Shown: piece after piece, positions 1 through 8,337 of the stretch | Layout of the letters: the number at the start of each line of letters is the position of its first letter | How positions within the stretch are numbered: position 1 is the first letter of the stretch | From: Flavobacterium algicola | GTDB lineage: Bacteria > Bacteroidota > Bacteroidia > Flavobacteriales > Flavobacteriaceae | Reading direction: 5' to 3' | Assembly (NCBI RefSeq): GCF_022399565.1 | Contig: NZ_JAJTUT010000001.1 | Span: forward strand, 372,001-436,000 | Length of the DNA stretch: 64,000 nt | Translations under genes and position numbers: made by a program | The notes under the pieces: generated by a model | Told to the model about the DNA's origin: nothing | Seen by the model: the letters and a program-made list of their open reading frames with translations, nothing else | Databases searched by the model: none

Positions 1-766
1 TAGGAGAAGAATTGATTAATTTATTTCTTCCTTTTACCGTATTAGTTGTTACCCATTTTTTGATATCATCCTTAAGTTCATCTCCATCTTCATTAATTTC
101 ATCATTAAGTTTTTTTGGAGAATCATCCCACACTTTAATATCAAGCGATATTTCCCGTCCATTTTCAAACATATCATCAAAATGGGTCATTAATTGACCA
201 TTAAAATTATCGATATGCGATAACACAGCAGTCTCCAACATAATAGGAAGTATTGCGCCCATCAATTGATTACCCGTACCCCCAGCCGATGCAATGTTTT
301 TGTTTGTCCCTGCATCAAGACCTTTCAAATCAAATGTTACTGATTTTTTCGGCCCTAATGTATTTACAGACCACGTTATTTCTAAAACAATATCAGGCCT
401 TGCTGTTGCTAATAGCATATCTCGTGGCGAACTGGCAATATTGCTTCCATTAGAATTTGCATCCATATTGTTTAAAGCTTTTTTATCTACAAGATCTTTT
501 AATGAAGAAGCTAGATTCTCCAAAGGGAAACCTCTTTCTTTCATCATATTCTCAATTTTATTGACTACTGAATAAAGATCTGCATTATTATCAAAAGCTT
601 TTTGATAGTCCATTACTTGTACTTTGCTACCCTGATTATCTATTTCAGAAACATATCCGTTGGATACCATCCAGACGTTTGCTGGGAATATCATTATGCT
701 TGGTTTTTTTGCTTGTGAATAAAGCATAACCGTTGAACATAAAAAAGCTATTATTATTCTTTTCAT
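1..766 (-). CDS. DUF6175 family secreted protein (3' end cut by window)
   Basis: About 255 codons stay open on the minus strand from an ATG at 766-764 to the window edge, so the C-terminus is missing. The N-terminus (MKRIIIAFLCSTVMLYSQ) is a signal peptide, so the mature protein is exported. The phrases PSIMIFPANVWMVSNGY, KERGFPLENLASSLK, ADIVLE-type ARPDIVLEITW, LDNFN-like SHIDNFNGQL and MFENGREISLDIKVWD match the DUF6175 family of Bacteroidota as I remember it. Function is unknown. It is the last visible gene of a four-gene minus-strand cluster and starts 10 bases after the preceding stop, so it is probably co-transcribed. Family call is from recall of conserved phrases, not a search. Confidence 0.8.
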   Translation of the reverse strand, partial: MKRIIIAFLCSTVMLYSQAKKPSIMIFPANVWMVSNGYVSEIDNQGSKVQVMDYQKAFDNNADLYSVVNKIENMMKERGFPLENLASSLKDLVDKKALNNMDANSNGSNIASSPRDMLLATARPDIVLEITWSVNTLGPKKSVTFDLKGLDAGTNKNIASAGGTGNQLMGAILPIMLETAVLSHIDNFNGQLMTHFDDMFENGREISLDIKVWDDSPKKLNDEINEDGDELKDDIKKWVTTNTVKGRNKLINSSP

Positions 767-776
767 TGTTTTACTA

Positions 777-1262
777 TTAAATTATTATTTTTATTCCGTC
801 AGTAATCATTTTTTTCTCTAAATCTGATTTTAGCACTTTCGCAACAATTCCAACTGTTACTCCATTTCTAGCAGGTTTAACATCAGTTTTATTTTGCTTT
901 GTTTCAGCACTTATAAAAGCAGAGTAATCTCCTTTATCTGAAAAAAAAACATTAAAATAAGTTTCCTGTTTCTTTTGAATATTAACTTCTGCTAATAACG
1001 GTTTGTTGTCACATTCAGATTTTCCGTCTGTTATTACAGTGAATAAAACAGATTCAAGAGCATTTTTTTTAGCTTGTTTTATAGCTTCTTTTTTATTTAC
1101 CCCATTTCCCCAAGCTTTCAAGATAATGGTTCCATCCAAATTATTCCCTAAACATTCGGTTTTATAAATGTAATTCCCTGCTATATTTACAGAAGGAGTC
1201 TTACATCCAAAAAATATTAAAGAGCAAAAAACAAAAAAAACAATCCTATTTTTTTTTTTCAT
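777..1262 (-). CDS. Small lipoprotein, paralogous to the next upstream gene
   Basis: 161 residues with a lipoprotein signal (lipobox LIFFGC, lipidated Cys at residue 20). The body carries GTIILKAWGNG followed by KKEAIKQAKKNALESVLF. The 183-aa product at 1275-1826 has the parallel sequence GTYLIKVWSYS then KPEVAIEQSKKNAVHGIVF, so the two are divergent tandem duplicates, one lipidated and one apparently soluble in the periplasm. Gaps of 12 and 10 bases to its neighbours indicate an operon. No enzymatic motif is visible; function unknown. The fold looks like a small alpha/beta domain in which an amphipathic helix of the form AIxQxKKNA follows a beta strand. Confidence 0.75.
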   Translation of the reverse strand: MKKKNRIVFFVFCSLIFFGCKTPSVNIAGNYIYKTECLGNNLDGTIILKAWGNGVNKKEAIKQAKKNALESVLFTVITDGKSECDNKPLLAEVNIQKKQETYFNVFFSDKGDYSAFISAETKQNKTDVKPARNGVTVGIVAKVLKSDLEKKMITDGIKIII

Positions 1263-1274
1263 AACATACCTTTT

Positions 1275-1826
1275 TTAAAACCCCTTTGAAAGTGATTTAA
1301 TTATACTTGCATTTTCTAAATCCTTTCTTAATTCAGCAACATTAACCGAAACTATAACCCCTACTTTATATTCTTTCCCAATCTTCATTCTATCTTCGGC
1401 TGCAACAGCACCATCCGTTGAAGTAGAAACAAACTTCATATATTTACCTCCATCTGCAAAAAACGGTTTGAAAAAACCTGATTTTTCTTCTTCTAAATTC
1501 ACATTATTTGCTAACGGATTTTGTCCTGGCACACCCGATTTTCCTGTAAATCCTTTAAAAACTATTCCGTGAACAGCATTTTTCTTAGATTGTTCGATAG
1601 CAACCTCAGGCTTCTTTGAGTATGACCACACTTTGATTAAATAGGTCCCTGTTACACCCGTTTGCATAGCCTCAATTTCATACCTCCAAATTTCTGTATC
1701 CTTATCAGCCTTCTTCCTTTCTTGAGCAACAACGTTAATTGATAAAGTGATTAAAAGTAAAAAGGTGAAAATTAATTTTGTTTTTGATTTCATAAGTACA
1801 CTTTTATTTTTATAAATAAAATGCAA
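1275..1826 (-). CDS. Secreted hypothetical protein, DUF6175-cluster member
   Basis: 183 residues. The reading frame opens with MHFIYKNKSVLMKSKTK; the second Met (residue 12, start at 1793) directly precedes a clean signal peptide ending in NVVAQE, so it is the likelier start. The mature part holds GTYLIKVWSYS and AIEQSKKNAVHGIVFKGF, homologous to the downstream lipoprotein. The C-terminal VGVIVSVNVAELRKDLE resembles VGIVAKVLKSDLEKK at the end of the paralogue, so the similarity spans the whole length. Function unknown; inferred envelope role from signals and context. Confidence 0.75.
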   Translation of the reverse strand: MHFIYKNKSVLMKSKTKLIFTFLLLITLSINVVAQERKKADKDTEIWRYEIEAMQTGVTGTYLIKVWSYSKKPEVAIEQSKKNAVHGIVFKGFTGKSGVPGQNPLANNVNLEEEKSGFFKPFFADGGKYMKFVSTSTDGAVAAEDRMKIGKEYKVGVIVSVNVAELRKDLENASIIKSLSKGF

Positions 1827-1899
1827 TATGCTTGTTTAAATAAATTTTCATTTACCTTAAACAGGTATATTGCACAATATTTTTATTTCAAGAATTATC

Positions 1900-3240
1900 C
1901 TAATTTATTTGTCTAATTAACATTCCGGAATAAAATTTATCTCCTCCTTCAAATGTGGTGACATCAATTGCAGGTTTATCTTCTATTTCAGAACCATCCA
2001 CCTGAACATCAACATATCTATTATCCCAAATTAATTTTTTATCTACTTTGATTGTACCTTTCTTTTTATAGTCGATTTTACCTGTTTTCTGATCCATAAT
2101 CGCTTCAAGCACTTCGAATTTTTCTCCGCCTTCCAAACCCTCTTTCATCCCTATTTTTGCGGTCAAAGGATTACCAGAAAACAATGGCACTTTAGTTTTA
2201 AAAACATCATACTTTTTTTGAAGTTTTGCATAAACATTATCTATATTTCTAGTCACGGATAAATCAATAATTTGATCTTCCGTTCTTTTTTCTTTCAAAG
2301 AGAAAGTTACTAAATTTGAAGATTTTTCTGACCCAATATATTCTAATTGGAATAAATCTGAATTATCAAAATTTAGTTTCCTTTCATCTGAAGATGAAGA
2401 TCCAACTGTTGTTTTATCCACCCACAAGTCACTATAAAATGTATTGCTGATTGATTCATCCCATTTTAATTTAAATAAGTATGAAGTTGTCCACACTGAA
2501 TATCCTTCTTTTGCAATGTCATATCCTTTATTGGCTAGATTTATAGCTTTAGTTCGCAAAAACTCAACACTAATATTTGAAGCAGCTGTTTGAATTGCTG
2601 CATCCCTGATAGCTCTTGCCAGAGGTTCATTCTCAACAAATTTCATTTTGGAAACTACAACAAAAGTGTTATTAATCAATTCCTCGCCAGCAGTTAATAT
2701 TAAAGCTTTACCTTCATTAGAAGCTTCAGCTGTTTTCATATCTAAGAAGGAGGCATTTATTAATCCTCTTTTTCCAATTAAGTCGATATCGAAAGTCCCG
2801 TCTACCTGTCTATCAAACCACTTACCGACTAATTTATTGGCTGTTTTATTTTGTTCAAAATACTTACCTATTAAAATTGGCATATCGACTTCTGTACTAT
2901 CAACAATACCTCCTGTAGCTTCTGAAACCAATCCTTTGGTAAAACCCCCTAATTTACTCTGCTTTTGTCCAGAGGACTCCCTTTCTTCTTTTGTAACAGT
3001 GTATTTTTTAGGATCAAATGATTTTTCACTAAGATTGTGATTGTCGTATTTGTCAGGAAAAGGAGCATTGTTATACGCATTAATAACTTTGTCTTTCTTG
3101 GGAAAAGCATCTGACTCCAATAGAATTGTATACAATGAACTTCTTCGATATTTAATATCCTGTAAATCATTATCGGACTGCGCATAAGATACTAGACCGG
3201 TAATCAGTGACATTGTAAATAATAATTTTCTTAAACTCAT
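1900..3240 (-). CDS. Large secreted hypothetical protein, first gene of the DUF6175 cluster
   Basis: 446 residues starting with a signal peptide (MSLRKLLFTMSLITGLVSYAQ). Phrases such as DIKYRRSSLYTILLES, NAPFPDKYDNHNLS, LVGKWFDR, GEELINNTFVVV, WDNRYVD and GGDKFYSGMLIRQ recur, as I remember, in Bacteroides proteins found beside DUF6175 genes. No catalytic motif or repeat is recognised, and there is no lipobox. It is followed 73 bases later by the two paralogous small proteins and DUF6175. The promoter should lie in 3241-3420, where two perfect inverted repeats occur. Function unknown; likely part of a conserved envelope apparatus. Confidence 0.75.
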   Translation of the reverse strand: MSLRKLLFTMSLITGLVSYAQSDNDLQDIKYRRSSLYTILLESDAFPKKDKVINAYNNAPFPDKYDNHNLSEKSFDPKKYTVTKEERESSGQKQSKLGGFTKGLVSEATGGIVDSTEVDMPILIGKYFEQNKTANKLVGKWFDRQVDGTFDIDLIGKRGLINASFLDMKTAEASNEGKALILTAGEELINNTFVVVSKMKFVENEPLARAIRDAAIQTAASNISVEFLRTKAINLANKGYDIAKEGYSVWTTSYLFKLKWDESISNTFYSDLWVDKTTVGSSSSDERKLNFDNSDLFQLEYIGSEKSSNLVTFSLKEKRTEDQIIDLSVTRNIDNVYAKLQKKYDVFKTKVPLFSGNPLTAKIGMKEGLEGGEKFEVLEAIMDQKTGKIDYKKKGTIKVDKKLIWDNRYVDVQVDGSEIEDKPAIDVTTFEGGDKFYSGMLIRQIN

Positions 3241-3378
3241 AAAAACGTTTATTTCTTTCCTACTCGTATGGATTTTCAGTAACTCCCCGTTTATTATAGT
3301 GGTTTCTGGACTCCACTATTATTAATATTCTTTTAAGCTATTTTATTCTCCAAACGTAACAACATAAAAAACAGAATC

Positions 3379-3396
3379 ATTACGGAAAACCGTAAT
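3379..3396. promoter_or_regulatory. Perfect inverted repeat upstream of the DUF6175 cluster
   Basis: ATTACGG-AAAA-CCGTAAT is a perfect 7-bp dyad with a 4-base spacer about 140 bases before the start codon at 3240. A second dyad, ATAGTGG/CCACTAT, lies at 3296-3319. Either could be an operator; neither is followed by a T run, so they are not terminators. Confidence 0.3.
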
Positions 3397-3761
3397 TAGA
3401 GTAAAAAAGTGTGAGAAATAAGTATTACACCATATTTTAATCTTTTTCAAATATGATTGTGGATTGCAGAAACACAGTCAAAAATAATGTTCAAAAGTTT
3501 AGTCTTTTGTACAATTATAGAAATAATGTGAAAGTGAAAAATCATAATCAAATTATAGATAACATATTACTATTAAAGTTTCATGGGACAGTTTTGGACA
3601 GGGAAAATAAATCTAAATTCACGTACTTATCACAAAAGATCTTAATAATCAATCGATTAATGTTTTGTAATTTGACTAAAGCCTGTTTGAAATCTTAAAT
3701 ATTTTGTAATTTTAAGTAGCTGAATAGTTCACGATTTCGTTCGCCGTGGCGAACTTGATAC

Positions 3762-3796
3762 AAAAAAATCCTTAATCATCAATTGATTAAGGATTT
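3762..3796 (-). terminator. Rho-independent terminator after the gene at 3880-4725
   Basis: Perfect 13-bp stem AAATCCTTAATCA / TGATTAAGGATTT (3766-3778, 3784-3796) with a 5-base loop, followed on the minus strand by a run of seven T. Lies about 85 bases after the stop codon. Confidence 0.8.
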
Positions 3797-3879
3797 ATTA
3801 TTTTAACGTATTACATAACACCTTCTATGCAGAAGTTTTTCTAAATTTTCAATTCGAAGGTTTCATATCAAATATCCAA

Positions 3880-4725
3880 TCACTTAACCACATACTTGTT
3901 CAAAATATACTGGGTCACGGGTTTAAGAGGTTTGTCATTTTGAGGATGTCTACCATGAGTATTAAAGAAATCAATACCTGTTTCTGTTTTGGCATACCAA
4001 ATAATGGCGACTCCGTTTTTAAAGCACGATGTAGTATCGCATATAGTAATCTTCTGGAGCTCGCATTTACGTTTATCAAAGGGTTCTACATTTTTGAGAC
4101 TTACCAAAGCATTTACTTCCAAATCACAATTCACTACTTCATAATGATCGTCACTCCATTGCATGCATTGTTTTTCTGGAAAAACAAATCGACTTATTGC
4201 AAAACCTAGTACTAAAATTCCACCCACAGCCAAACTAATTAAAAGTTTCCTTTGAGGAAAAGTAGTTGATTTTAAATTTTCCATCACATTTGGATGTTCT
4301 TCTGTTTTGGGAACTTTTTTATTTTCGGGTTTAGTTTCAACCAGCTCTTGACTAAGTATACTTAAGTCCGACTTTAAAAATTTTAAATAGGGTCTGGGTT
4401 GAAAATCTACTAAAATTGCCGCCATTTCTACCGCATCTCTATCTACTAAATCTGTTTCTCCTTTAAAAAAGTTTTCGATAGGTCTAAACTTATCTGTTAA
4501 CTCTTTCACTTTCGCACTACAGCTGGGCGTAAATTCGAACTTAAAAAAAGAAGCAAAGACACTTAAATCATTTTTATCAGGACTCTCCTTAAATAAATCC
4601 ATACATAAATTTCTAAGTCTTGCTCTGGAGGGATTCATCAAATCTGCTGAATGTTTTCCTTTTTCTTCAATTAGGTATTTTGCTTTAATAGCTTTTTTAT
4701 AATCTTCAAATGTATAGTTTGACAT
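3880..4725 (-). CDS. Membrane protein with cytoplasmic N-terminal and Cys-rich extracytoplasmic C-terminal domains
   Basis: 281 residues when started at MSNYTFEDYKKAIK. The frame is open 47 codons further to 4866, but that stretch encodes a low-complexity sequence over a repetitive AGGAA array, so the internal start is preferred. A helical N-terminal domain (about 1-165) is followed by a charged linker, one transmembrane helix (LLISLAVGGILVLGFAISRF, around residue 185-205) and a C-terminal domain with five cysteines (CMQW, NCDLE, KCELQ, ICDTTSCF) suited to disulfides outside the membrane. No family recognised. It is divergent from the kinase operon at 5053-7691; the anchored arrangement with a cytoplasmic helical part could mean a signalling role, but this is inference only. 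Confidence 0.6.
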   Translation of the reverse strand: MSNYTFEDYKKAIKAKYLIEEKGKHSADLMNPSRARLRNLCMDLFKESPDKNDLSVFASFFKFEFTPSCSAKVKELTDKFRPIENFFKGETDLVDRDAVEMAAILVDFQPRPYLKFLKSDLSILSQELVETKPENKKVPKTEEHPNVMENLKSTTFPQRKLLISLAVGGILVLGFAISRFVFPEKQCMQWSDDHYEVVNCDLEVNALVSLKNVEPFDKRKCELQKITICDTTSCFKNGVAIIWYAKTETGIDFFNTHGRHPQNDKPLKPVTQYILNKYVVK

Positions 4726-4735
4726 AGGCCTTTTT

Positions 4736-4788
4736 AGGAATTTCCGGGAATTCTTAGGATTTTCAGGAAAGCTCAGGAACTCTAGGAA
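4736..4788. repeat. Six helically phased AGGAA repeats before the gene starting at 4725
   Basis: AGGAA or one-base variants begin at 4736, 4746 (GGGAA), 4756 (AGGAT), 4765, 4775 and 4784, that is every 9 to 10 bases, close to one DNA turn. They lie 11 to 63 bases upstream of the preferred start codon. On the transcribed strand they read as TTCCT. They may be a cooperative protein-binding array or an mRNA leader element. Confidence 0.5.
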
Positions 4789-5052
4789 TTCCTTACTCTT
4801 ATTGGTTTGAAACCGCCTTTCCTTTGCCTCAGAATTAGTTCTTGTTCTATTTCGCGATAAGAACAAATGTACAAAACTAGTTCAACAAATGGTGTCGCTG
4901 CAACTGTATTGCGTAATTATCCGGGAAGTATAATCTATTCTTTACGGTTGAAGCTCACTCCTACTTCCCAAAAAACACTTGGTATCGCAATCATTAAAAT
5001 CTGGAAAAGTTCCAGACGGCCATACCTATTCCAATTTTTAAACTAAATTAAG
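4789..5052. promoter_or_regulatory. Divergent promoter region with a 17-bp palindrome
   Basis: Lies between the minus gene starting at 4725 and the plus operon starting at 5053. It includes TCTGGAA-AAG-TTCCAGA at 5000-5016, a perfect 7-bp dyad with 3-base spacer, 37 bases before the lipoprotein start. Its half-site TTCC matches the core of the phased repeats at 4736-4788, so one regulator could bind both. No -7/-33 promoter pair is convincing. Confidence 0.3.
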
Positions 5053-5247
5053 ATGAAAAGATTTTTTACAGTGGGAGCAATCGCTCTAATAAGTGCCAGC
5101 ATATTTTCGTGTACAGCAGATGAGACCGTTAACAACGATCAAAAAGCGAGAGTAGATGAAAATAGCATTCAAACAGATAGTACCAATACAACCTACGCAG
5201 ACTATGGTCCAGGCGACGAACCTATACATGTACCAGAACCTAAATAA
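5053..5247 (+). CDS. Small lipoprotein at the head of a two-component operon
   Basis: 64 residues: MKRFFTVGAIALISASIFSC is a lipoprotein signal with the lipidated Cys at residue 20. The mature part is acidic and disordered in appearance, ending YGPGDEPIHVPEPK. Similar short lipoproteins of this shape occur beside TPR-histidine kinases in Flavobacterium, as I remember. The kinase frame begins 14 bases later (preferred start 59 bases later), so one transcript is likely. It could be a sensed envelope component or accessory of the kinase; no direct evidence. Confidence 0.7.
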   Translation: MKRFFTVGAIALISASIFSCTADETVNNDQKARVDENSIQTDSTNTTYADYGPGDEPIHVPEPK

Positions 5248-5306
5248 AGTACGGTTTTTCGATGTTTATTAAAAAATTATATACTATTTTCGGGGAAAGT
5301 ATCACT

Positions 5307-7016
5307 ATGTTACGATCCCCGTTTTTATGTTTGTTTATTTTTGTATTCTTTCTATCGTGTCAAGAAGAAAGAGAGACAACCATAAAGTCTACTACTACAC
5401 CAAAAGAGATTACCTCTTACCGAAAAGAAGGTCTAGCACAATTGCAGAAAGAAAAATTTAATGCTGCCTTTTACAATTTTAATAAATCTAAAATACTTTC
5501 GGAGTCCATTAAAGACAGTGCCAATATTGTCTTTAATCTTATTCAAATGGCATCCATTCAACAGATAAATGGTGATTATTACGGAAGTAAAGAAACTATA
5601 ACAGAGGCACTCCCCTATTTAAAAAAGGAAGATATTTATGCGGCATCAATCAATAATATTTTTGGAATAGCGGCTAAAGAACTGTTTCTCTATGATGACG
5701 CCATCTTTTACTATAATCAAGCATTTAAAAATACAAGTGACGCAATTACCAAAGCGGCACCTTTAAACAATATCGCAGTTGTCTATATCAAACAAAATAA
5801 ATACGATAAAGCGATCAAAATATTAGAATCGATTCTAAATACTAAAAATAGTGCTAAGCTATACCAAACAACAATCGCACGCGTTACCGACAATTTAGGC
5901 TATGCCTACTTTAAGAAAAATGATTTCGATAAAAGTATTTTATTATTGAAGGATGGACTTGCTCTGCGTGATACAATTGATGATTCTTACGGAAGTATCG
6001 AAAGCAACTTACATTTGGCCGAATTTTATTTGAAGATTGACAAAAGAGAAGCCATTGAGCATGCTGAACAAGCTTATAAGACAGCTACAAAATTTAAAAG
6101 TATCGATGAGCGTTTAAAATCTTTGTCTTTTTTAATAACTGTAGATTTTGATTTGGATTATGGTCAGTACGCGCAACAATACATATACTTAAATGATAGC
6201 ATCACAAGGGTACGTAACAACTTTAAAAATAAATTTGCCAAAATAAAGTACGATTCGAAAAAAGAAAAGAATGAAAATCAAAAACTACGTTTGGAGAAAG
6301 CCGAAAATTTGTTATCCATGCAAAGAGCCGAATTTCAGAAAATTCTATTTTTAATTGGATTTGTATTGTTACTTGTAGTCATAGTATACTTACAAAAAAA
6401 CCATCGAAATAAAACCAAATTATTAAAAATTAAAACGGCATACGATACCGAAACTAGAATATCAAAAGACATACATGATGAACTGGCAAACGATGTTTTT
6501 CAGGCTATAACTTTTGCTCAGACACAATCTTTAACAAGTGAAAAGGTTAAAGAATCTTTGATAGAAAAGCTAGATACTATCTACAATCGAGTTAGAAGGA
6601 TTTCGAGAGAGAACAGCGAAATTCACACAGGAGCAAATTACGCCAAAAATTTCAAGGAGGTCATAGCAACTTATAGCGATAGTTCAAGAAATGTGATAGT
6701 GAATAATATCGAAAAAGTAAACTGGGAACAGCTTGATGATATAAAAAAGGTAACTATTTATCGAATTTTACAAGAATTGATGGTAAATATGAAAAAGCAT
6801 AGTGAGGCCACCTTAATAGTCGTAAAGTTTGACATATCAGATGCTAAAAGTCTTATTATCTATTATTCTGATAACGGAAAAGGTTGCGCTATGGAAGAAA
6901 TTTCTAAAAATGGTATCCAAAATACGGAAAACCGTATTCTAGCTATAAATGGATCAATTAATTTTGACACGGCTCCTAATAAAGGATTCAAAGTTAAAAT
7001 AACAGTACCTAATTAA
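5307..7016 (+). CDS. TPR-domain sensor histidine kinase, lipoprotein-like N-terminus
   Basis: The frame opens at 5262, but Met16 (5307) gives a compact signal MLRSPFLCLFIFVFFLSC with a lipobox, so that start is preferred (569 residues). Order: signal; periplasmic tetratricopeptide repeats (roughly 35-300, e.g. ALPYLKKEDIYAASINNIFG, AVVYIKQNKYDKAIKILES); coiled coil; one membrane helix (ILFLIGFVLLLVVIVYL, about 345-362); HisKA_3-type dimerisation box with phospho-acceptor His390 in SKDIHDELANDVFQ; and an ATPase domain with N box LQELMVNMKKHSEAT and G box DNGKGC. This is the NarX/LytS-like kinase type common in Flavobacteriaceae. The response regulator gene starts 6 bases after the stop, so it is the cognate partner. 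Confidence 0.85.
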   Translation: MLRSPFLCLFIFVFFLSCQEERETTIKSTTTPKEITSYRKEGLAQLQKEKFNAAFYNFNKSKILSESIKDSANIVFNLIQMASIQQINGDYYGSKETITEALPYLKKEDIYAASINNIFGIAAKELFLYDDAIFYYNQAFKNTSDAITKAAPLNNIAVVYIKQNKYDKAIKILESILNTKNSAKLYQTTIARVTDNLGYAYFKKNDFDKSILLLKDGLALRDTIDDSYGSIESNLHLAEFYLKIDKREAIEHAEQAYKTATKFKSIDERLKSLSFLITVDFDLDYGQYAQQYIYLNDSITRVRNNFKNKFAKIKYDSKKEKNENQKLRLEKAENLLSMQRAEFQKILFLIGFVLLLVVIVYLQKNHRNKTKLLKIKTAYDTETRISKDIHDELANDVFQAITFAQTQSLTSEKVKESLIEKLDTIYNRVRRISRENSEIHTGANYAKNFKEVIATYSDSSRNVIVNNIEKVNWEQLDDIKKVTIYRILQELMVNMKKHSEATLIVVKFDISDAKSLIIYYSDNGKGCAMEEISKNGIQNTENRILAINGSINFDTAPNKGFKVKITVPN

Positions 7017-7022
7017 TTTAAT

Positions 7023-7691
7023 ATGTTTAAAAAAGTAATCGTAGCAGAAGATTTTGATAGTATCAATTTGGGTATCACACAGGCATTACAAGATTTGAAT
7101 ATTGTACATTATGAGCATTCTAAATATTGTGATGATGCACTCTTAAAAATAAGAAAAGCCATAAATGATAATGAACCTTATGATTTACTTATTAGCGATT
7201 TGTCATTTAAAAAAGATCATAGAGAGGTAAAGATAGAAAAGGGAGATCAACTTATTGAGCAAGTTCGTTTACTAGTACCAGACCTAAAAATTATAGCCTA
7301 TTCTGTAGAAGACAAATCATATCGCATTAGATCCTTGTTCGAAAATTCAAAAATAAATGCTTTTGTCCTTAAAGGCAGAAATAGTATTGAAGAACTAAAA
7401 AAAGCAATTACGATTCTTTCTAGTTCAGACCAGAATTTTATATCGCCCGAAATGTCCCATGTTTTGAGAGAACAAGATGTTTATGAAATAGACGATATCG
7501 ACATCTTAATTATGAAACGCCTGTCGGAAGGTACTCCTCAAGATGGTATTGGTACCGAGTTTAAAGCTCTGGGAATTACTCCTAGCAGTAAAAGCACGCT
7601 CGAAAAAAGAATTTCAAAATTAAAAGATTTCTTCAAAGCCAATAATACTACGCACTTAGTTTCTATAGCCAAAGATATGGGCGTGATTTAA
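7023..7691 (+). CDS. Response regulator paired with the TPR kinase
   Basis: 222 residues. An N-terminal receiver domain (1-125) shows acidic pocket Glu9/Asp10, phospho-acceptor Asp59 in LLISDLSF, switch serine in IAYSVED and the conserved lysine in FVLKGR. The C-terminal part (about 150-222: DIDILIMKRLSEG, STLEKRISKLKDFFKANN, HLVSIAKDMGVI) matches the DNA-binding helix-turn-helix of the NarL/LuxR-like class in Bacteroidota, with a divergent recognition helix. Translationally close to the kinase gene. Its target may include the divergent promoter at 4726-5052; inference. Confidence 0.85.
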   Translation: MFKKVIVAEDFDSINLGITQALQDLNIVHYEHSKYCDDALLKIRKAINDNEPYDLLISDLSFKKDHREVKIEKGDQLIEQVRLLVPDLKIIAYSVEDKSYRIRSLFENSKINAFVLKGRNSIEELKKAITILSSSDQNFISPEMSHVLREQDVYEIDDIDILIMKRLSEGTPQDGIGTEFKALGITPSSKSTLEKRISKLKDFFKANNTTHLVSIAKDMGVI

Positions 7692-8337
7692 TATCTGAAT
7701 AAACTCTCATTACTATTTTAATTGATTTATCTTCTTTCGAATAAACCGATTCGCCAAACCACTTCTCTACTACAATTCTAATTTTCGAATTTAGAAATTG
7801 TAACTTCTCTACGCTGTACCATAATGGTGATTGTGTTTGTTGCAATCATTGATGGTAGTAGTACTGCTTGATAAAATTTTCGATAAATACATCTGGCATT
7901 TTTGATCACGGTTCCCCTCCTACTTTATTAATCAGTAGGAATAATTCTAAACCTCCTAGATCCTCTGACCTAATTTCTAGTAGAGATGTGGCTGTAATAA
8001 ATACGATACAGCTATTTATATCACTACAAATCTAGTTTTCCTCTACCAATTACACCTTTCATTGTCTTATTTAATGTTTGTGTAAATCATTTAATTTCAA
8101 TAACATAACTACTTAAAAAGTTCGATCGATAGATGCTTTTTATTTAAAAATGAGTCCATAAATTATAATTCTATAAATCAATCCTCAAATTATATAACAA
8201 ACTACTATCACAACAGTTGCAACTTTGTACTGCATCAAAACAAAATCTAAAGTAGTGTCAAAAATGCTTTAAAATTCAGAGATGTAAAATAATAAGTTAG
8301 ACAATCAAGCTTGTAAGGAGCTCCTAAATAAAACACT
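7692..8337. other. 646-base gap with no convincing gene
   Basis: Contains short imperfect dyads, for example ACAATTCTAA/TTAGAAATTGT around 7772-7801 and CCTACT/AGTAGG around 7918-7940, none followed by a T run. The last 120 bases should hold the promoter of the AraC gene; GCAACTTTG near 8218-8226 matches seven of eight bases of the Bacteroidota -7 box TAnnTTTG. A 60-codon minus-strand frame at 7663-7845 overlaps the response regulator and is not believed. Confidence 0.4.

Larger units (their letters stand above)
3241..3879. other. Intergenic region with inverted repeats and a terminator
   Basis: No convincing gene. It holds the upstream region of the minus-strand gene starting at 3240, two perfect 7-bp inverted repeats (3296-3319 and 3379-3396), a GC-containing palindrome with arms GTTCGCC/GGCGAAC at 3739-3754, and a rho-independent terminator at 3762-3796 for the gene ending at 3880. 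An 81-codon plus-strand frame at 3453-3698 has no protein-like composition. Confidence 0.5.

Noticed and set aside
3453..3698. 81-codon plus-strand frame
   Set aside because: Asn/Lys-rich random composition, no signal or motif, lies in an intergenic region.
6928..6943. TACGGAAAACCGTA in the kinase gene, like the dyad at 3379-3396
   Set aside because: It lies in the conserved ATPase coding region; the match is best explained by chance in coding sequence.
7663..7845. 60-codon minus-strand frame
   Set aside because: Overlaps the end of the response regulator and has no conserved feature.
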